Positions 1 through 11,527 of a DNA stretch of 64,000 nt are shown here, one piece after another; within the stretch, counting starts at the first letter, position 1, and every line of letters begins with the position of its first letter. This DNA is from Paraescarpia echinospica (taxonomy: Eukaryota; Annelida; Polychaeta; Sabellida; Siboglinidae), in contig JAHLWY010000255.1 of NCBI GenBank assembly GCA_020002185.1, positions 62,001 to 126,000 of the forward strand, written 5' to 3'. A program made the position numbers and the translations under genes. The notes under the pieces are model-generated. The model searched no databases and was not told where the DNA came from. It saw only the letters and a program-made list of their open reading frames with translations.

Positions 1-2040
1 AACACTGCGCCCCAGTGCGGATCTGAACAGTACTTCTCTATTCAGAATGGATAACGGCGCTTCACGACTATTGTTTTTATTTCAGACAATTGTGTAATCA
101 CCTTGCAGATAACCACATCATCGCCACGGAGGAAAACCCGAGATGAACCGATGCGTCCGGCAGACACTGTTTGTAGAAACTTCTCCCACAACATGTGATA
201 AATACGTTCTTGCGATCTTGAAGGAAACTTTTGGATGCAGGGATGATACCTAGGATAGACAATAATGTATACAACAAACAAACGAATGTTTCTCCTTTGC
301 ATATAAGACAAAACCACATATTCTGACAATTTAAAAAACAACTGTCTGATCTTTTCAGAACAGTTATATTATTTTTCAAAACAAGCACCAACAGCATTTT
401 AAATATACGCATAAATAGTATGTTTATGCATGTATTTTGTTAACAAATAGTATCCATAAAAAATGCGACAATACATGTTTAAAGTCTACATATGTATTCG
501 GAATTTGCTATGAATAATAATGATCTCCAATTGTAATGAGACATTGTTCATGCCACTAATCTTCATTGATATATCTTAACAATTCGTTTGTAAAGAACGA
601 CAGTTAGCATATAATGTATAAATGCTTAAATTCACAAAAGCAATTCGATATTATGAACACAGTACGTGAAAGAAACTGTGGAGCACTATCCCTGAACATA
701 ATACGTAATAACATTCGAACTGAGCAGAATGCCTTATAACACTCTTTGTAAAACTGGTCAGGAAACATAGGCATAGTTTTGAAAATATTCAAATTTATAT
801 ACATGTATAATTGTTAATATTGTAATTAATTTATTTATTTGATATATTTATCAATTTCAATTAATATTTTCCATAGAAGTGGTGAATTGACAGGAAACCT
901 GGGATTGTATATACTATCGTAATGATATATTAACTAGTTATTGATACTTTTTTGTAGTAAAACACATGTTAGTGAATTATATACATCATATAAAGCTTCA
1001 AACATTATCTGTGAATTATGATGGACCTTTGAAAAAGACGATTACATGGCGGACATCTTACCTTAAATGTTTACATCAGGAATTTTACAAATACACAATA
1101 CGTTGTGATTTATTGAAAAGTTTATAATTAATCTAACTGAAAAAGTGAACTGTGAAGTACATTGATTGACCTGACAAACTTATGAGGTTAATTATTTCAT
1201 AATTGCTGAGTGGATTCTAATTTGATTAAGTAAGAGTCATGGTAATGTTCCATGTGGAACCTCAATTACGCTTACATAATACTTGTATGGCATAGTTACA
1301 ATGTTTATTGATATTTAATTGTGACCGTCATGTAACCGCACTTTAAATAACTCTTAGCTTATTTGGCCGCATAAATAATTACACTTCGATTTGATTATGC
1401 GAATTTAAATTACCGTAAATGTATATATAAACCATTGTGCATTCAATTAGGCGTGATTGTCTGGACGCTACAAACTTTCAAAGTAACGAATCAAGTAGTT
1501 GAAGTCGTTGGTTGATCGATCTTCGTAAATGATTTGGACTTGCTGATCTTCACCGTACGTCTTTTGAACCCAGTCTGTAATAACATAATAATAATAATAA
1601 TAATAATAACAACAGCAACAACAATAACAATAATATTACTACTAGTAATAGTAATAATCATAATAATAATACTACCAGCAATAATAAGGTAATTCCTTTT
1701 GTGCCTAAATTCTCCTAGACCAAGCCTTGATGCGCACTAAAAAGTGTCACAATCGCTAAAACAATACGTAGCAAAAGAGTTGTCGACAGATGGATTAATA
1801 AATGTTGATGAGTTGAGTATGCAAGGTGAGACGATATGTTTGCAAATGACGGCGTAAATAGTATCAAGTGATCCACATGAACAAGGCGGAAGAGAAAACA
1901 AGAAAGCCATACTCGCAATGTTATTTATAAAATGATGTACGCCGACGCCAGTTTGTATTGTACAACATATAAACAGTGTTCTGAGTGCATCCAACTATAC
2001 GAATTACGCTAGGAGTAGTTCAAGGTTTGTGAATGTAGCA
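1..2040. other. AT-rich intergenic DNA, no gene seen
   Basis: I see only short open frames without recognisable domains here. The stretch is AT-rich and similar in composition to the other flanking DNA. The only structured part is the trinucleotide-rich tract near 1.6 kb. Confidence 0.5.
1579..1688. repeat. AAT/AAC-type trinucleotide microsatellite
   Basis: Imperfect runs of AAT and AAC trinucleotides, passing into ACT/AGT-type repeats, over about 110 bp. It is simple-sequence DNA with no coding signal. Confidence 0.85.
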
Positions 2041-2044
2041 AGAA

Positions 2045-3215
2045 ATCATATCATGTAAACCAATTTATGTGACCTGTGGATATGTGTTCGGTAAATATAT
2101 ATTGACGTTTGCCGAATATATGTGGTCTTTTTATGGTTAGATGAGGTGCCAAGTGCATCGTGCCATTTAAAATTAAATTAATCATGAGGTCACCTAAACA
2201 AATTCAGGTGTCGTCTAAGCAATATATGCTGTCATCTACCAAAAGGCTAGAATCATCTTAAATGTAAAATGAACGAATAATCTTCCAGGTGAAAACAATA
2301 ATTTATGAGCACGTAGTTTCATTTGTGAGATTAACCTTCATTCGTTTTATATGACTTCGTTGCATGTTGCTATGACCCTTTAATACGTTCTGCTTGTCAC
2401 TCATGCTTGTTTAGATCCAATCATTTGCTGACATATTATTACAAACGTGTGCTACTCAGAAGGCAAATGTACTAGATCATGTGACCCCAATCATGTGACC
2501 CGTGGATATGTGTTCGGTACATATATGTTTAGACGTTTGCCGAATATAAGTGGTCTTTTTAATGCTTAGATGAGGTGCGAACGCCAAGTGCATAGCGCTA
2601 TTTAACACTAAACAAATCAAGCGGTCATATATATATATATATATAATCTTTATTGATACATAAAGTTCAGTATAGCACAGATGTAGCAGTAATATGAAAC
2701 ATGTATACATTACGTAACAATTGGAACGAAGCAATGCAGTGTTTGTGTTCCTTATTCATGTCATATTAGAAATTAAAACTATAATTTGTGTTAAAAAACA
2801 ACATCATAATACATAAACATCTTCATAATAAATTAATTAATTATTGAATTGTGCATTATACGAGTACCGTAATACAGAAAACCGGGTGCATCTTAACACA
2901 AACAAATTACATTAAAGCAGAATTTAGCATATGTTTGCTAGAATTAGACGCTTGGTCCTTTGTTTGAACATTTGAGCAAATGTTATTTGATATATATTTA
3001 ATGTGTGTGCTCCGTCATCTAAACAAATTGAGGGATCGTTTATAGAAATATGCTGTGGTTTCAATTGTGAGATTAACCTTTATTCGTTTTAAATTACCTC
3101 GTTGCATGTTGCTATGACCCTTTCATACATTCGGCTTGTCACCCATGCTTATTTAGATCCAACCATTTGCACATACATTACTACAATCGTGCGCTACCCA
3201 GAAGGATATGTACAC
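2045..3215 (+). repeat. Diverged local duplication, second copy interrupted
   Basis: Two blocks occur twice in the same order. Block 1 (a sequence containing GGATATGTGTTCGGTA, then GACGTTTGCCGAATATA and TGGTCTTTTTA) lies near 2068-2180 and 2490-2610. Block 2 (containing GTGAGATTAACCTT, CGTTGCATGTTGCTATGACC and TTTAGATCCAA) lies near 2325-2470 and 3063-3215. The copies differ by many substitutions. The second copy carries about 400 bp of extra AT-rich sequence between its blocks, including a TA microsatellite at about 2627-2645. It is either an old tandem duplication or two copies of one repeat family. Confidence 0.75.
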
Positions 3216-3574
3216 GCCCACGCCCACGCATACCATAAGATTTTGAATCGCAGTCAAAATAAGTTAAGAATCGCAGTCTAAGTCAACAGGGCCGTACTTA
3301 CTGCTTAGGTCTTATTGGAACAGAACGCCATTCTAATAATAGTGAAGGAGAGCGCGATTGCCACATAATCAAATTATGTATTGTTATTCCTACAAAATGA
3401 GTGTTCAGGCCTAAATGAAGCATCTACACGCAAATACACAGGGCTAACTCAACCATGTTCTCGAACTTGAAGCAGTTCATCTACAACGTGAAGCACAACA
3501 ACTATAGTCAGAACCTAATTCCCAGCAGCGCCTACCCAGGATGATACGTGGATGAGATTGGCAACTAACTCAGA

Positions 3575-3617
3575 ACACGTCCAAACAATCATAGACACAC
3601 GTCCAAACAATCATAGA
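3575..3617 (+). repeat. 21-bp tandem duplication
   Basis: The sequence ACACGTCCAAACAATCATAG is present twice in direct tandem just upstream of the LINE coding remnant. Confidence 0.7.
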
Positions 3618-3803
3618 TCGGACAAACGACGTAACCATGATACAGTGGCCAATTTTAATGGAGCTGGTCACACACTATCCAATGTGCGAGTTACTATTTC
3701 GGAGTCATGACAATTTTTTGATGTCGCCTCACTGGAAATAATTTCGAAATAGTCGCAATTGTGAGTTGAAATGCATTACAAGACTTAATACTATGCAGCC
3801 GGG

Positions 3804-4450
3804 ATGACGTCTACACCCAGAACCAGAACATGGTCCAACAACTCTACTAGTTCACCCAATAGTTCTAACAAATCCAACCAAACTCCAAACAATCTAAACA
3901 ACTGGCGAACACTTGTCATACACTGTAATGGCATCTTCAGCAAAAAAATTGAATTAGCTCATCTCATTGAATCCGCTGACCCAGATCTTCTCATCTTATC
4001 CGAAACTACAGAGCTTTCCGCAAAGATCGTAAGCGAGGTGGAGGTGGGGTAATGCTAGCCATCAAAACAAAATACTCTGCAATGGAGATTGACACACAAG
4101 CTGACTGTGAACTAATATGGGCCAAAATATCATTGAAACATAACCACACACTTTATGCAGGTGCCTTTTACAGGCCACCTGACAATAAAACGCAACCCTT
4201 GGATGACCTAGAAAAGACACTAAACACATTAGCACTCAAGAACTCAAAAAATCACATCTCCATACTTGGGGGAGACTTTAACGCTGGAAACATAAATTGG
4301 GAAACCTTACAAGTAACACCTGGCACCAGCAACAGAGCCGTCAACGACAAGGTAATTAATATCCTAGAAGAACATCATCTAACCCAAATTCATCATGCTC
4401 CCACACGCGAAGGAAAAATCCTCTTTTCTGTACAAACAAGCCAGCTCTAA
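3804..4450 (+). pseudogene. LINE endonuclease domain, broken
   Basis: This is the remains of an APE-type (EEP family) endonuclease, which nicks target DNA to prime LINE insertion. The first segment (3804-4052) includes the early motif region with LLILSETTE. The second segment (4052-4450), in another frame, carries GAFYRPPDN and the core motif GGDFNAGNINW, typical of this fold. Some of the domain between the two segments appears to be missing as well as frameshifted. It ends at a stop in 4450, well before the RT domain. Confidence 0.75.
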
Positions 4451-5077
4451 CCAAGCACTCGGATTCCATCACAGGCATATCAGATCATTAGGTTATCTTC
4501 ACAGACTCAAATATTAAACCTGAGTATAAAAAAAAAACACTTCGTTAAATTCACCTGTTCTCGAAAGCAGATTGGAAGGGAAATTACATCAACCTTTCGT
4601 AATACATATTCCCAAGAACATGTTAACCGGTCAGCAAATGAAAACTGGAATGCCCTAAAAGCCCACATTTCTACGATCATTAGCAAGTTTGTCCCAAGTA
4701 AGATGTCATCTGTCAGATGGCATCTCCCTTGGCTGACAATTGCTCTCAAGTGAATGTGCAGAAAGAAAAACAGATTATATCAACGCGCACGCATGACCAA
4801 CATTCATCAGGACTGGGTAAAATTCAAAGACTTTAAAACACTTGTTGCCAACGATATAAGAAAGGCACACTGGAATTACATCAACGAGGTTCTATAAATC
4901 AGTTTAGAGGCAAATAACACCAAACCTTTCTGGCGGTATATAAAATTCCACAGGCAAGAAAACTTTGGAATACTTCTCCTGAGTGAGTCTGGCGTTGCTC
5001 ACCCCGATAGTACAACGAAAGCAGATATTCTAAATAGGCAGTTCCAGTCTGTCTTCACACAAGAAGACAGCACAGCC

Positions 5078-6137
5078 ATGCCCAATATCGAAGGCAAAAG
5101 CCTCCCATTCTTAAGTACATCACATGCCGACACTGTTGGTATAAAGAAGCTACTGTCTGACATTAACCCCTCTAAAGCGTCCGGTCCAGATAACATTCCC
5201 TGTCGTGTGTTGAAGGAACTTGAAAACGAGCTTGCCCCAATTTTCACACTCCTCTTTATCCAGTTACTAAACACAGGAGAAATACCACTAGACTGGAAAA
5301 AGGCAGATGTTATGCCGATACATAAGAAAGGCAATGTCCACGATGACTCCAACTACAGGCCTATATCATTAACATGTGTAACGTGTAAACTACTTGAAAT
5401 TATCATCTGCTCACATGCCCGTAAACATCTTGATGAGTATGACATTTTAACTCCTGTTCAACATGGTTTTATAAAACAGCATTCATGCGAGTCACAGCTA
5501 ATAACAACTCTTCAAGATCTGCAAAAATTCAGGGATAGTAAGATCCAAGTGGACCTTGCTATCCTAGATTTCTCTAAAGCTTTCGACACTGTACCCCACA
5601 ACAAACTTCTTTTTTAAACTCAGTCATTATGGCATAGATGGTAACACACATCGTTGGATAGCTAACTTTCTTAAACACCGTACCCAGAGAGTTCTTGTAG
5701 AAGGGAGTTTTTCGGATAATGTCAATGTCGAGTCAGGCGTGCCTCAGGGTACTGTTTTAGCACCTCTGTTATTTTTACTACATATAAATTACCTACCCTT
5801 GCAAGTGTCTTCCAATGTCCGTCTGTTTGCAGACTATTGTCTGTTATACAGACTCGTCCAAACACAGACGGACCAGTTGGCCCTTCAAACCGACTTAAAC
5901 GCTTTCAAGAAATGGGGAAAAGATTGGGGTATGCACTTTAATGCAACAAAGTGCAATGTAATGCGAATCATCAGAACTCCAAATTCAAATGCATTATCCA
6001 GATCGTACTTACTTGGCAATCATAATATACTAAAACAAGTTGATACAGGGAAATATCTTGGGGTAATGGTCACAGACAACCTGTCCTGGTCAACTCATAT
6101 CTCCCAAACTTGCAACAAAGCCAGTCCCACCTTATGA
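5078..6137 (+). pseudogene. LINE reverse transcriptase domain, broken
   Basis: The RT copies LINE RNA into DNA. Recognisable blocks in order are SKASGPDNIP, NYRPISLTC, QHGFIKQHSCESQL and LDFSKAFDTVPHNK (motif A), then GVPQGT and the region of the catalytic motif C. The frame changes at a T-run near 5615, between 5617 and the part starting at 5739. The catalytic motif reads FADY instead of FADD, so a catalytic aspartate is lost. The downstream thumb-like region includes KWGKDWGMHFNATKCNVM. The protein is inactive on two counts. Confidence 0.85.
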
Positions 6138-6689
6138 TTCTTAAGGAGAAATCTAAAATCATGTCTGCAGATCCTAAAAGAAAGAACTTATAATACCCTG
6201 GTCCGCCCCATTTTAGAATACGGCTGCGCAGTATGGGATCCACACTTACACACAAAAAAACACACTCGAGAAAATACAAAGAAGAAGCTTCGTAAAAGGC
6301 GACTACAATTACAATAGCAGCGTAACAAATATAATAAAAGATTTAGGTTGGTCAAATCTCGAGGAAAGGAGAAGGAACCTCCGATTATTACTTATGTTCA
6401 AAATCGTCCACAATCAAATTGCTGTCCCATCCAGAAACATTTTAGTACCTGCAGACATATGCACACGCTGAAGTCACCCTTACAAACACATCAGAGCCAA
6501 CACAGAAGAATATAGAAACTCATTTCCCCCCGCACTTTAACTGTATGAAATATCTTAGAAGCGTCATTGGTTAATGCAAAGGACGCCCCACAATTTAAGG
6601 AACTGCTAGGCCGTGCGCAATGCTCATAGAGCAACCAACATCATTGGCGTGATACCCAGCTGGGGTTTGCCGATTATTAAATAGAAACG

Positions 6690-8380
6690 TATTGTTAGAG
6701 AGTGCTCTTTTGATATTATGCCTTATGCAACTCGAAATTAGCTAAATTGCCTAAAGCCGTACATTTAAACTGCTTCGAATCACATTGTATTGTGAGACTT
6801 CATTGTGGTAGTGCAATTGTGTAGTTATTAACGGGATTTGGGAGGGTGTTGAGTTGTTGGATTGCAGCAGCACTGGAATTTCAACATTATCAAATGTGTC
6901 AGTTGCACCATAGGTTCACATTGTCGTTTTTATTTATTTATTTAGTTATTCTACATAACATCAAGAACATTGTTCAACTCCCATTTCGTTCGTAATACAA
7001 AACGTACTTCCACGGCAAAATGTAAAAAAAGGTATTCAACACGTTTGATTGGCAAGTTAGAGGACCATCGATTGCTACAGTCTTTCTTTATGCTACCTGT
7101 AATTGTTTTTATTGAGACACGGATGCAATGGCTGAATGCATGCCTATGCCACGATTGGTAGTTTGGGCTCTGTCGGATCCGTTGTAGACTGATAGGTATA
7201 TTTATGTTTTTATACATATATTTTTTTTATGTTTTAACTTACATAATGTTTTTATAAGGAGTTACCATCTACTAGTTGTTGTCAGGGTTTACAGTTTGCA
7301 TTCGCCACCTATTCTCAGTTGCCAGTTCATTCGGGTCCTCGTTCATGTTACAAATCCCTGTTATGGGATTCTAGGAACTAGCACATCCAATTTCAAGAAT
7401 ACTTCCTTACAATGACGACATAATTTTCTACGAAACATATCCCATGATTTTTAAGCACTTTGTTTCGTATGGGTTTTGGCTCAATCGTATCAAAATGTAA
7501 TATAAATTGTAGGCCCGTATCCTGTAACAGTGTCTTCCTGTACGGTTTCTAAATGTATGGTTATATAGGTAGGCAAAACGTGAGGAATTTGAGTAGGCCT
7601 AATGTATACATGTAGTGTAACCTGCAGATGACGATACTCGATGTGCGTAGGATATCAGCAGATAGCTAGACTCGTTTAGCCCTGTTTCATGGTGAACCTA
7701 AAATGGCAACTTGGTTTAAACAACGTTTTAAACGCATTTAAAAATGAAAATGTGGTTATATGCAATATGGATAACACTTGTTACATCAGCGTTTCCGTTC
7801 AAACACGTATCGCAAACTGCAAACAAACACGCCATGATAGTTTCATAAACGAAGTAAACTACGTGAACATTAAAATATGTTGTTAACTAAATATTGAGGA
7901 GCACGGAGCACAAAGTGGACACCTCGTGCTGTTTTTGGTTGCCCTGTGGTTTTTAAAATTAAAACGTCATACGTTACTAAATAATAACCCTGTGTGCAAA
8001 CCTCTCAAATCAGTTGGATTCATTTTTTTTAATTGGACTTTCCTTGAATACTAAAAGGTATCTGGGTGGTCGTGCTGTCATATTTGAATATTTTTAAATG
8101 TTTTTAATTGAAATTGAGCTATATTGCTAAACTATGTATCGAAATATGCAGAATGATGAGTGTGAATATGAACAAGAAACCCTCAATATATTTAACTTTT
8201 AGGAGGTCCGAGACCAATATATTGAACAATGTATCAAGAAAGCCATTTCGGTTTCGTCGTTGACATCACATAATATTTAAAATAGTTACCCCATGCATTC
8301 TACGTATCCATGGATAACACAATACATTAATTTGCATTCATTTATATGTTTCACAGTACGACAACATTGTAAGATAATGG
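6690..8380. other. AT-rich intergenic DNA, no gene seen
   Basis: Only short open frames without recognisable domains. The longest on either strand (6951-7217) is under 100 codons and resembles nothing I know. Confidence 0.45.
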
Positions 8381-8407
8381 TGAACATATATATATATATA
8401 TATATAT

Positions 8408-8445
8408 AATTCCAAAAAGGCCAAGAAAAGTACACTACATATTTC

Positions 8446-8483
<38 letters not shown>

Positions 8484-8498
8484 GAAATATATCCCATG

Positions 8499-8532
<34 letters not shown>

Positions 8533-8571
8533 GAGATATGTAGTGTACTTTTCTTGGCCTTTTTTGGAATT
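8408..8571. repeat. 164-bp hairpin repeat with TA-repeat loop
   Basis: Two arms of about 42 bp (8408-8448 and 8530-8571) are near-perfect inverted repeats, beginning AATTCC and containing CCAAGAAAAGTACACTACAT on one arm and its complement on the other. The loop is a TA dinucleotide run interrupted by GGCGAAATATATCCCATGA, which itself contains a partial copy of the arm end. This fits a small foldback repeat or an arm pair grown around a TA microsatellite. Confidence 0.8.
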
Positions 8572-9362
8572 AGCTCTAGTATGATATATTCTCAGTCTAC
8601 AATTACAGTGAGCATGTTTAGAATCTCTCGTCGTCACCATAATTATTATGTTTTACGAAATATCGAACTGTATTGCTTCTGACACGCCTATCAAATATAT
8701 AACGGTTAGGAGAAAAACCATACATTCGGTATCCAAAAAGCTACCGGATACAATATCAAAAACGTATCTAAACTTATGAACAGTTCAAAACACTACCGCA
8801 GCGGGACAAAGTGGCAATATTAAGAATGTCCTACACTGGCTGCCACGCACCTGGCTGCCGCTGAATGTACTTGACTAATTGTTCTACCCTTTCACATGTC
8901 GTATAAACACAAAACGACAGGCAAAATAATATACAAAAATAATGTATTCATTGAGACAAATAAAAAAAAGTAGTACCCGTTTTTGCTTCTTAAAATACAA
9001 ATGACTTCTTAAGAAATAGCCATCATCATTACCATGTGCATCGGCATTCAACGTAATTACTAATTGGTCTCTATGAATGCAAGCTTTAGTTCTATTGTTG
9101 AGCCTGTTTTTTTTGGGGGGTCATAAACAGTATGCACAAAGGTGCACAACATCTGGTGTAGTTCACCCGACACACTGCGCAGTTCAAAACACAACAGTAG
9201 TGGCTTCGGCGTACATTGGAAACTCTACGGCAGTGTTTTTTATATAGTTGTAAAAACCACGTCCATCTGATATGTAGACGACATTCTGGCATTTGAACCT
9301 TACATTCGAACCCAACACCTGCCAATGAAATCGACGATAACGTCGGCTATGTCGTCGGTAAT
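8572..9362. other. Intergenic flank left of the Polinton
   Basis: No coding region or repeat recognised. A T/G homopolymer pair near 9106-9120 is low complexity. The composition is AT-rich up to the Polinton terminus. Confidence 0.4.
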
Positions 9363-9524
9363 AGTACCTTAGTGGATGACAATACGTAAACCGACGGGAG
9401 TATGTGCTCCCATGTCATTTTCAGCTGACCTAAGGACATTTTCCATGATGTACTTCCGGTTCCTGTCATCATCATCATCTGCTGACCTTGTCACCCTAGC
9501 GGAGAGAAGTGGACCTAACCGTCT
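9363..9524 (+). repeat. Left terminal inverted repeat of the Polinton
   Basis: About 162 bp match the reverse complement of 25659-25819 with scattered mismatches. The match runs from AGTACCTTAGTGGATGACA at the outer end to CCTAACCGTCT at the inner end, where similarity stops. The repeat contains an ATG-initiated frame (from 9445) that points into the element. Confidence 0.93.
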
Positions 9525-10132
9525 CATCAAGGTGAGAACTATGAGAGAATAATAATAATAATAATAATAAAATAATAATAATATTTAATAATAACCAACA
9601 ACATATCATCAAAGTAGAAAACTGTTTTGTATTTACTTATTGATACATATCTTCAGTAGGAAAGTCTTTATTTACTCATCATCATCGAGACAGAAATATC
9701 CATCGTCAACAAGATCTCCATCATGAAAAAATACGGTTGTATGAGTGGGCGTTTCTTTATCTCCAGGAGGGTTTGATAGAAATAGCAATGATGTTCATCT
9801 CGAAGCTCTTCTTCTCCGTAAGGTAAGTATTAAAACTTTGAAAACTATACCAATGAGTCGTTAAATCTTACACACATACAGTGTTATAACCAGACACAGC
9901 GTTGCTAGGCAACCACAAGTTATTTTGAGCGCGTGGACGGATGAAGGGAAGTCAGCCAGACCAGAACTAGGTCAGAACTAGCTCGTCTATGAATAGGAAT
10001 TAAAACTGAACACATAAACGAAATCTTGAAAACAGCCAACTATTTTTACTATGTAACATCCTGTCTTTAACGAGGCGTCTTGTGACATGTAAGAGGAAGC
10101 CGCCAAGAACTAATGGGGACGTCTATGAATAG
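9445..10132 (+). CDS. Hypothetical three-exon small gene starting inside the TIR
   Basis: I do not recognise the product. The model starts at ATG 9445 within the terminal repeat. Exon 1 (9445-9531) ends at CAAG|GTGAGA. Exon 2 (9767-9822) follows a pyrimidine tract ending CTCCAG and ends at AG|GTAAGTAT. Exon 3 (10036-10132) follows AACAG and ends at TAG. The frame stays open across both junctions, giving about 79 residues: a serine-rich start, a hydrophobic middle (FISKLFF, then LFLLCNIL) and a basic end with LTRRLVTCKRKPP. Another acceptor at about 9883 also gives an open third exon. Without splicing, the first frame ends at 9552. The splice signals are seen; expression is inferred. A part of exon 3 resembles repeated non-coding sequence near 10.97 kb, which weakens the model. 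Confidence 0.35.
9549..9593. repeat. AAT microsatellite
   Basis: A run of AAT repeats with one interruption lies immediately inside the left terminal repeat, within the first putative intron. Confidence 0.8.
9901..9913. promoter_or_regulatory. X-box-like palindrome, copy 1
   Basis: GTTGCTAGGCAAC is a near-perfect inverted repeat and matches the general form of the X-box bound by animal RFX transcription factors. It sits in a larger repeated stretch (A-Y-CAGACAC-N-GC before it) shared with copy 2 at 10412. The match is seen; RFX binding is inferred. Confidence 0.45.
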
Positions 10133-10255
10133 TCAAGCCAGCTTGAAGTAACCAAGAACAAAACTAGGTCATATGAATAATGTACACGGCGCCTCTATCT
10201 AGTCCGAGAGAGCATTTACCGAGGAGATATAAAAGTATTAATAATGTACACAGTC

Positions 10256-10834
10256 CTAACCAACCAACCTAGAGTGAGACATGAAAACAATATAAAACGT
10301 TGAAAGCTATACGAATGAGACGTGATATGTAACACAGGAGAGGTATTTAAAACACTCAGTGATCCATTTCGTCTCTGACATAGTTCTACTATATATATAA
10401 TCAGACACCGCGTTGCTAGGCAACAAAGCAATAATAATAATATTTTGAACACTTACGTGTACTCCAAGTCCGATTCCGTATAATCGTCCGCCACTTCTTC
10501 TTCTTCCTCTTCCTCGTATTCTTCACCGCGTTCTTTAGCTGCTTCTCGAGCAGCGCTAAAAAGATGATATAGACAACTGTTAGATGTGATAAATGAATAA
10601 TTATGGGTAACTATATACTTTTCAAACTTTTCATACATGTAGCAGAACTAGTGGTTAAATATGAAGAACTTCTAAGAAAGATGTGTAATTACTTGAATGA
10701 AGTAAATACATAGTCATAAAAACGGATGACATCAAGTAAATAATAGATACTCACATCTTCCTTTCTATTTCTTTATGTTTCTCTTTCCATTCTTCTCGTA
10801 TTTTAGCCCAGGGTATAACTACACCTTCAACCAT
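10256..10834 (-). CDS. Hypothetical three-exon gene for an acidic small protein
   Basis: I do not recognise the product. On the minus strand, exon 1 (10834-10755) starts with ATG and ends at GAT|GTGAGTAT. Exon 2 (10555-10457) follows the acceptor CATCTTTTTAG and ends at CAC|GTAAGTGT. Exon 3 (10268-10256) follows CTCACTCTAG and reaches TAG after three codons. The frame is continuous and gives about 63 residues: MVEGVVIPWAKIREEWKEK at the start, a charged helix-like middle (IAAREAAKERG), then a run of glutamates and a DD/E-rich tail. It converges on the gene model starting in the TIR and diverges from the RPA-like gene across a repeat-rich spacer. All three junctions have canonical GT/AG and pyrimidine tracts, which makes this the better supported of the two spliced models. 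Confidence 0.45.
10412..10424. promoter_or_regulatory. X-box-like palindrome, copy 2
   Basis: The same 13-bp sequence GTTGCTAGGCAAC as at 9901, again preceded by a CAGACAC box. The wider repeat (about 9836-9916 and 10298-10430) is clearly diverged, yet the palindrome is identical in both copies. Confidence 0.45.
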
Positions 10835-11194
10835 CTTTTTTTTTTTTTTTTTTTGCACTTCTTCTTGTTGTTATGAAATTAATTGAAAAGTTAACACACG
10901 AACTTTCAAGACAGCCAGTCAACTTCCTGTGTCATAACGAGACGCCTAATTAGTTCCCTTGGTGGAACAGTAACTATTTTTACTACGTTTGTTTAAACGA
11001 GGCGTCTTGTGACGTCCCGTCTCGGATTAGTCTTCCTGTTTTTAACGAGCCATCTGTTTACGGTTAAAGGATGTATGTTCTGTGTTTCTTTGTTTTCACT
11101 AAACTAGTCCGTAAAAATAGATGCCGACATCCCGGACATCTTATTAAAGACAGGAAAATGCTCCGTAAGATTAGATGACTACATCCTGCAGGTG

Positions 11195-11432
11195 TCTTAT
11201 CGTCTACCTAACATCCCCTTACAGTCACAAGATCGATGACTGGGCACTTTCTTTGTTTGCTCCGTAAAAATAGATGATTGACAGCTTTAGCGGCCCGCCT
11301 AACATCCGCCTATAGTCACAAGATCGATGACTGGACATTTTTCTTTGTTTGCTCCGTAAAAATAGCTGATTGACAGGTTTATCTTTAACGCCCTGACTAA
11401 CAGTCACAAGATTGATGACTGGGCACTTTCTG
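11195..11432 (+). repeat. Three tandem promoter repeats of about 100 bp
   Basis: A unit containing AGTCACAAGATCGATGACTG, then GGGCACTTTCTTTGTTTG and CTCCGTAAAAATAG-TGATTGACAG, occurs at about 11222, 11316 and 11401, the last copy running straight into the TATA box. A partial related unit (TCCGTAAAAATAGATG) lies near 11109. The inner AGATCGATGA core is a likely protein-binding site by its conservation, but this is inference. Confidence 0.75.
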
Positions 11433-11434
11433 TG

Positions 11435-11442
11435 TATATAAA
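11435..11442 (+). promoter_or_regulatory. TATA box of the RPA-like gene
   Basis: TATATAAA, directly after the last promoter repeat and 86 bp before the ATG, in correct orientation for the + strand gene cluster. Confidence 0.55.
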
Positions 11443-11527
11443 CCCAGGGTAAATTGTAGAAAACATAACAAATCTCGCTCTCAACCGTTCGATCATCTTC
11501 AAGCATTCCTCGTGAGTCTGCAATAAG

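Larger units (their letters stand above)
3804..6680 (+). mobile_element. Decayed jockey/CR1-type non-LTR retrotransposon
   Basis: Endonuclease and reverse transcriptase remnants lie on the same strand in the order expected for the second reading frame of a jockey/CR1-type LINE. The coding part begins near 3804, and RT-related sequence continues to about 6140. The tail after the coding region reads through to about 6680, where it ends close to an AT-rich CCGATTATTAAATA stretch. Several frameshifts, stops and apparent deletions show the copy is dead. The exact 5' end and target-site duplication were not found. Jockey versus CR1 cannot be settled without a tree of the RT domain. Confidence 0.8.
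10836..11527. promoter_or_regulatory. Repeat-rich divergent control region with TATA box
   Basis: This spacer separates the minus-strand acidic protein model from the + strand RPA-like gene. It starts with a T homopolymer (about 10836-10854). It holds several copies of a TAACGAG(G/A)CG-type box (near 10935, 10995 and 11043, with another near 10075). It ends with a TATA box, TATATAAA, at 11435-11442, about 90 bp upstream of the ATG at 11528. A transcription start near 11465-11475 would be expected. The boxes may be regulator-binding sites or parts of a replication control region; only the repetition is seen. Confidence 0.5.

Noticed and set aside
10453..10638. Continuous minus-strand frame with glutamate run as a stand-alone gene
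   Set aside because: Only the acidic part after the TTTTTAG acceptor looks coding; it is better explained as exon 2 of the spliced model.
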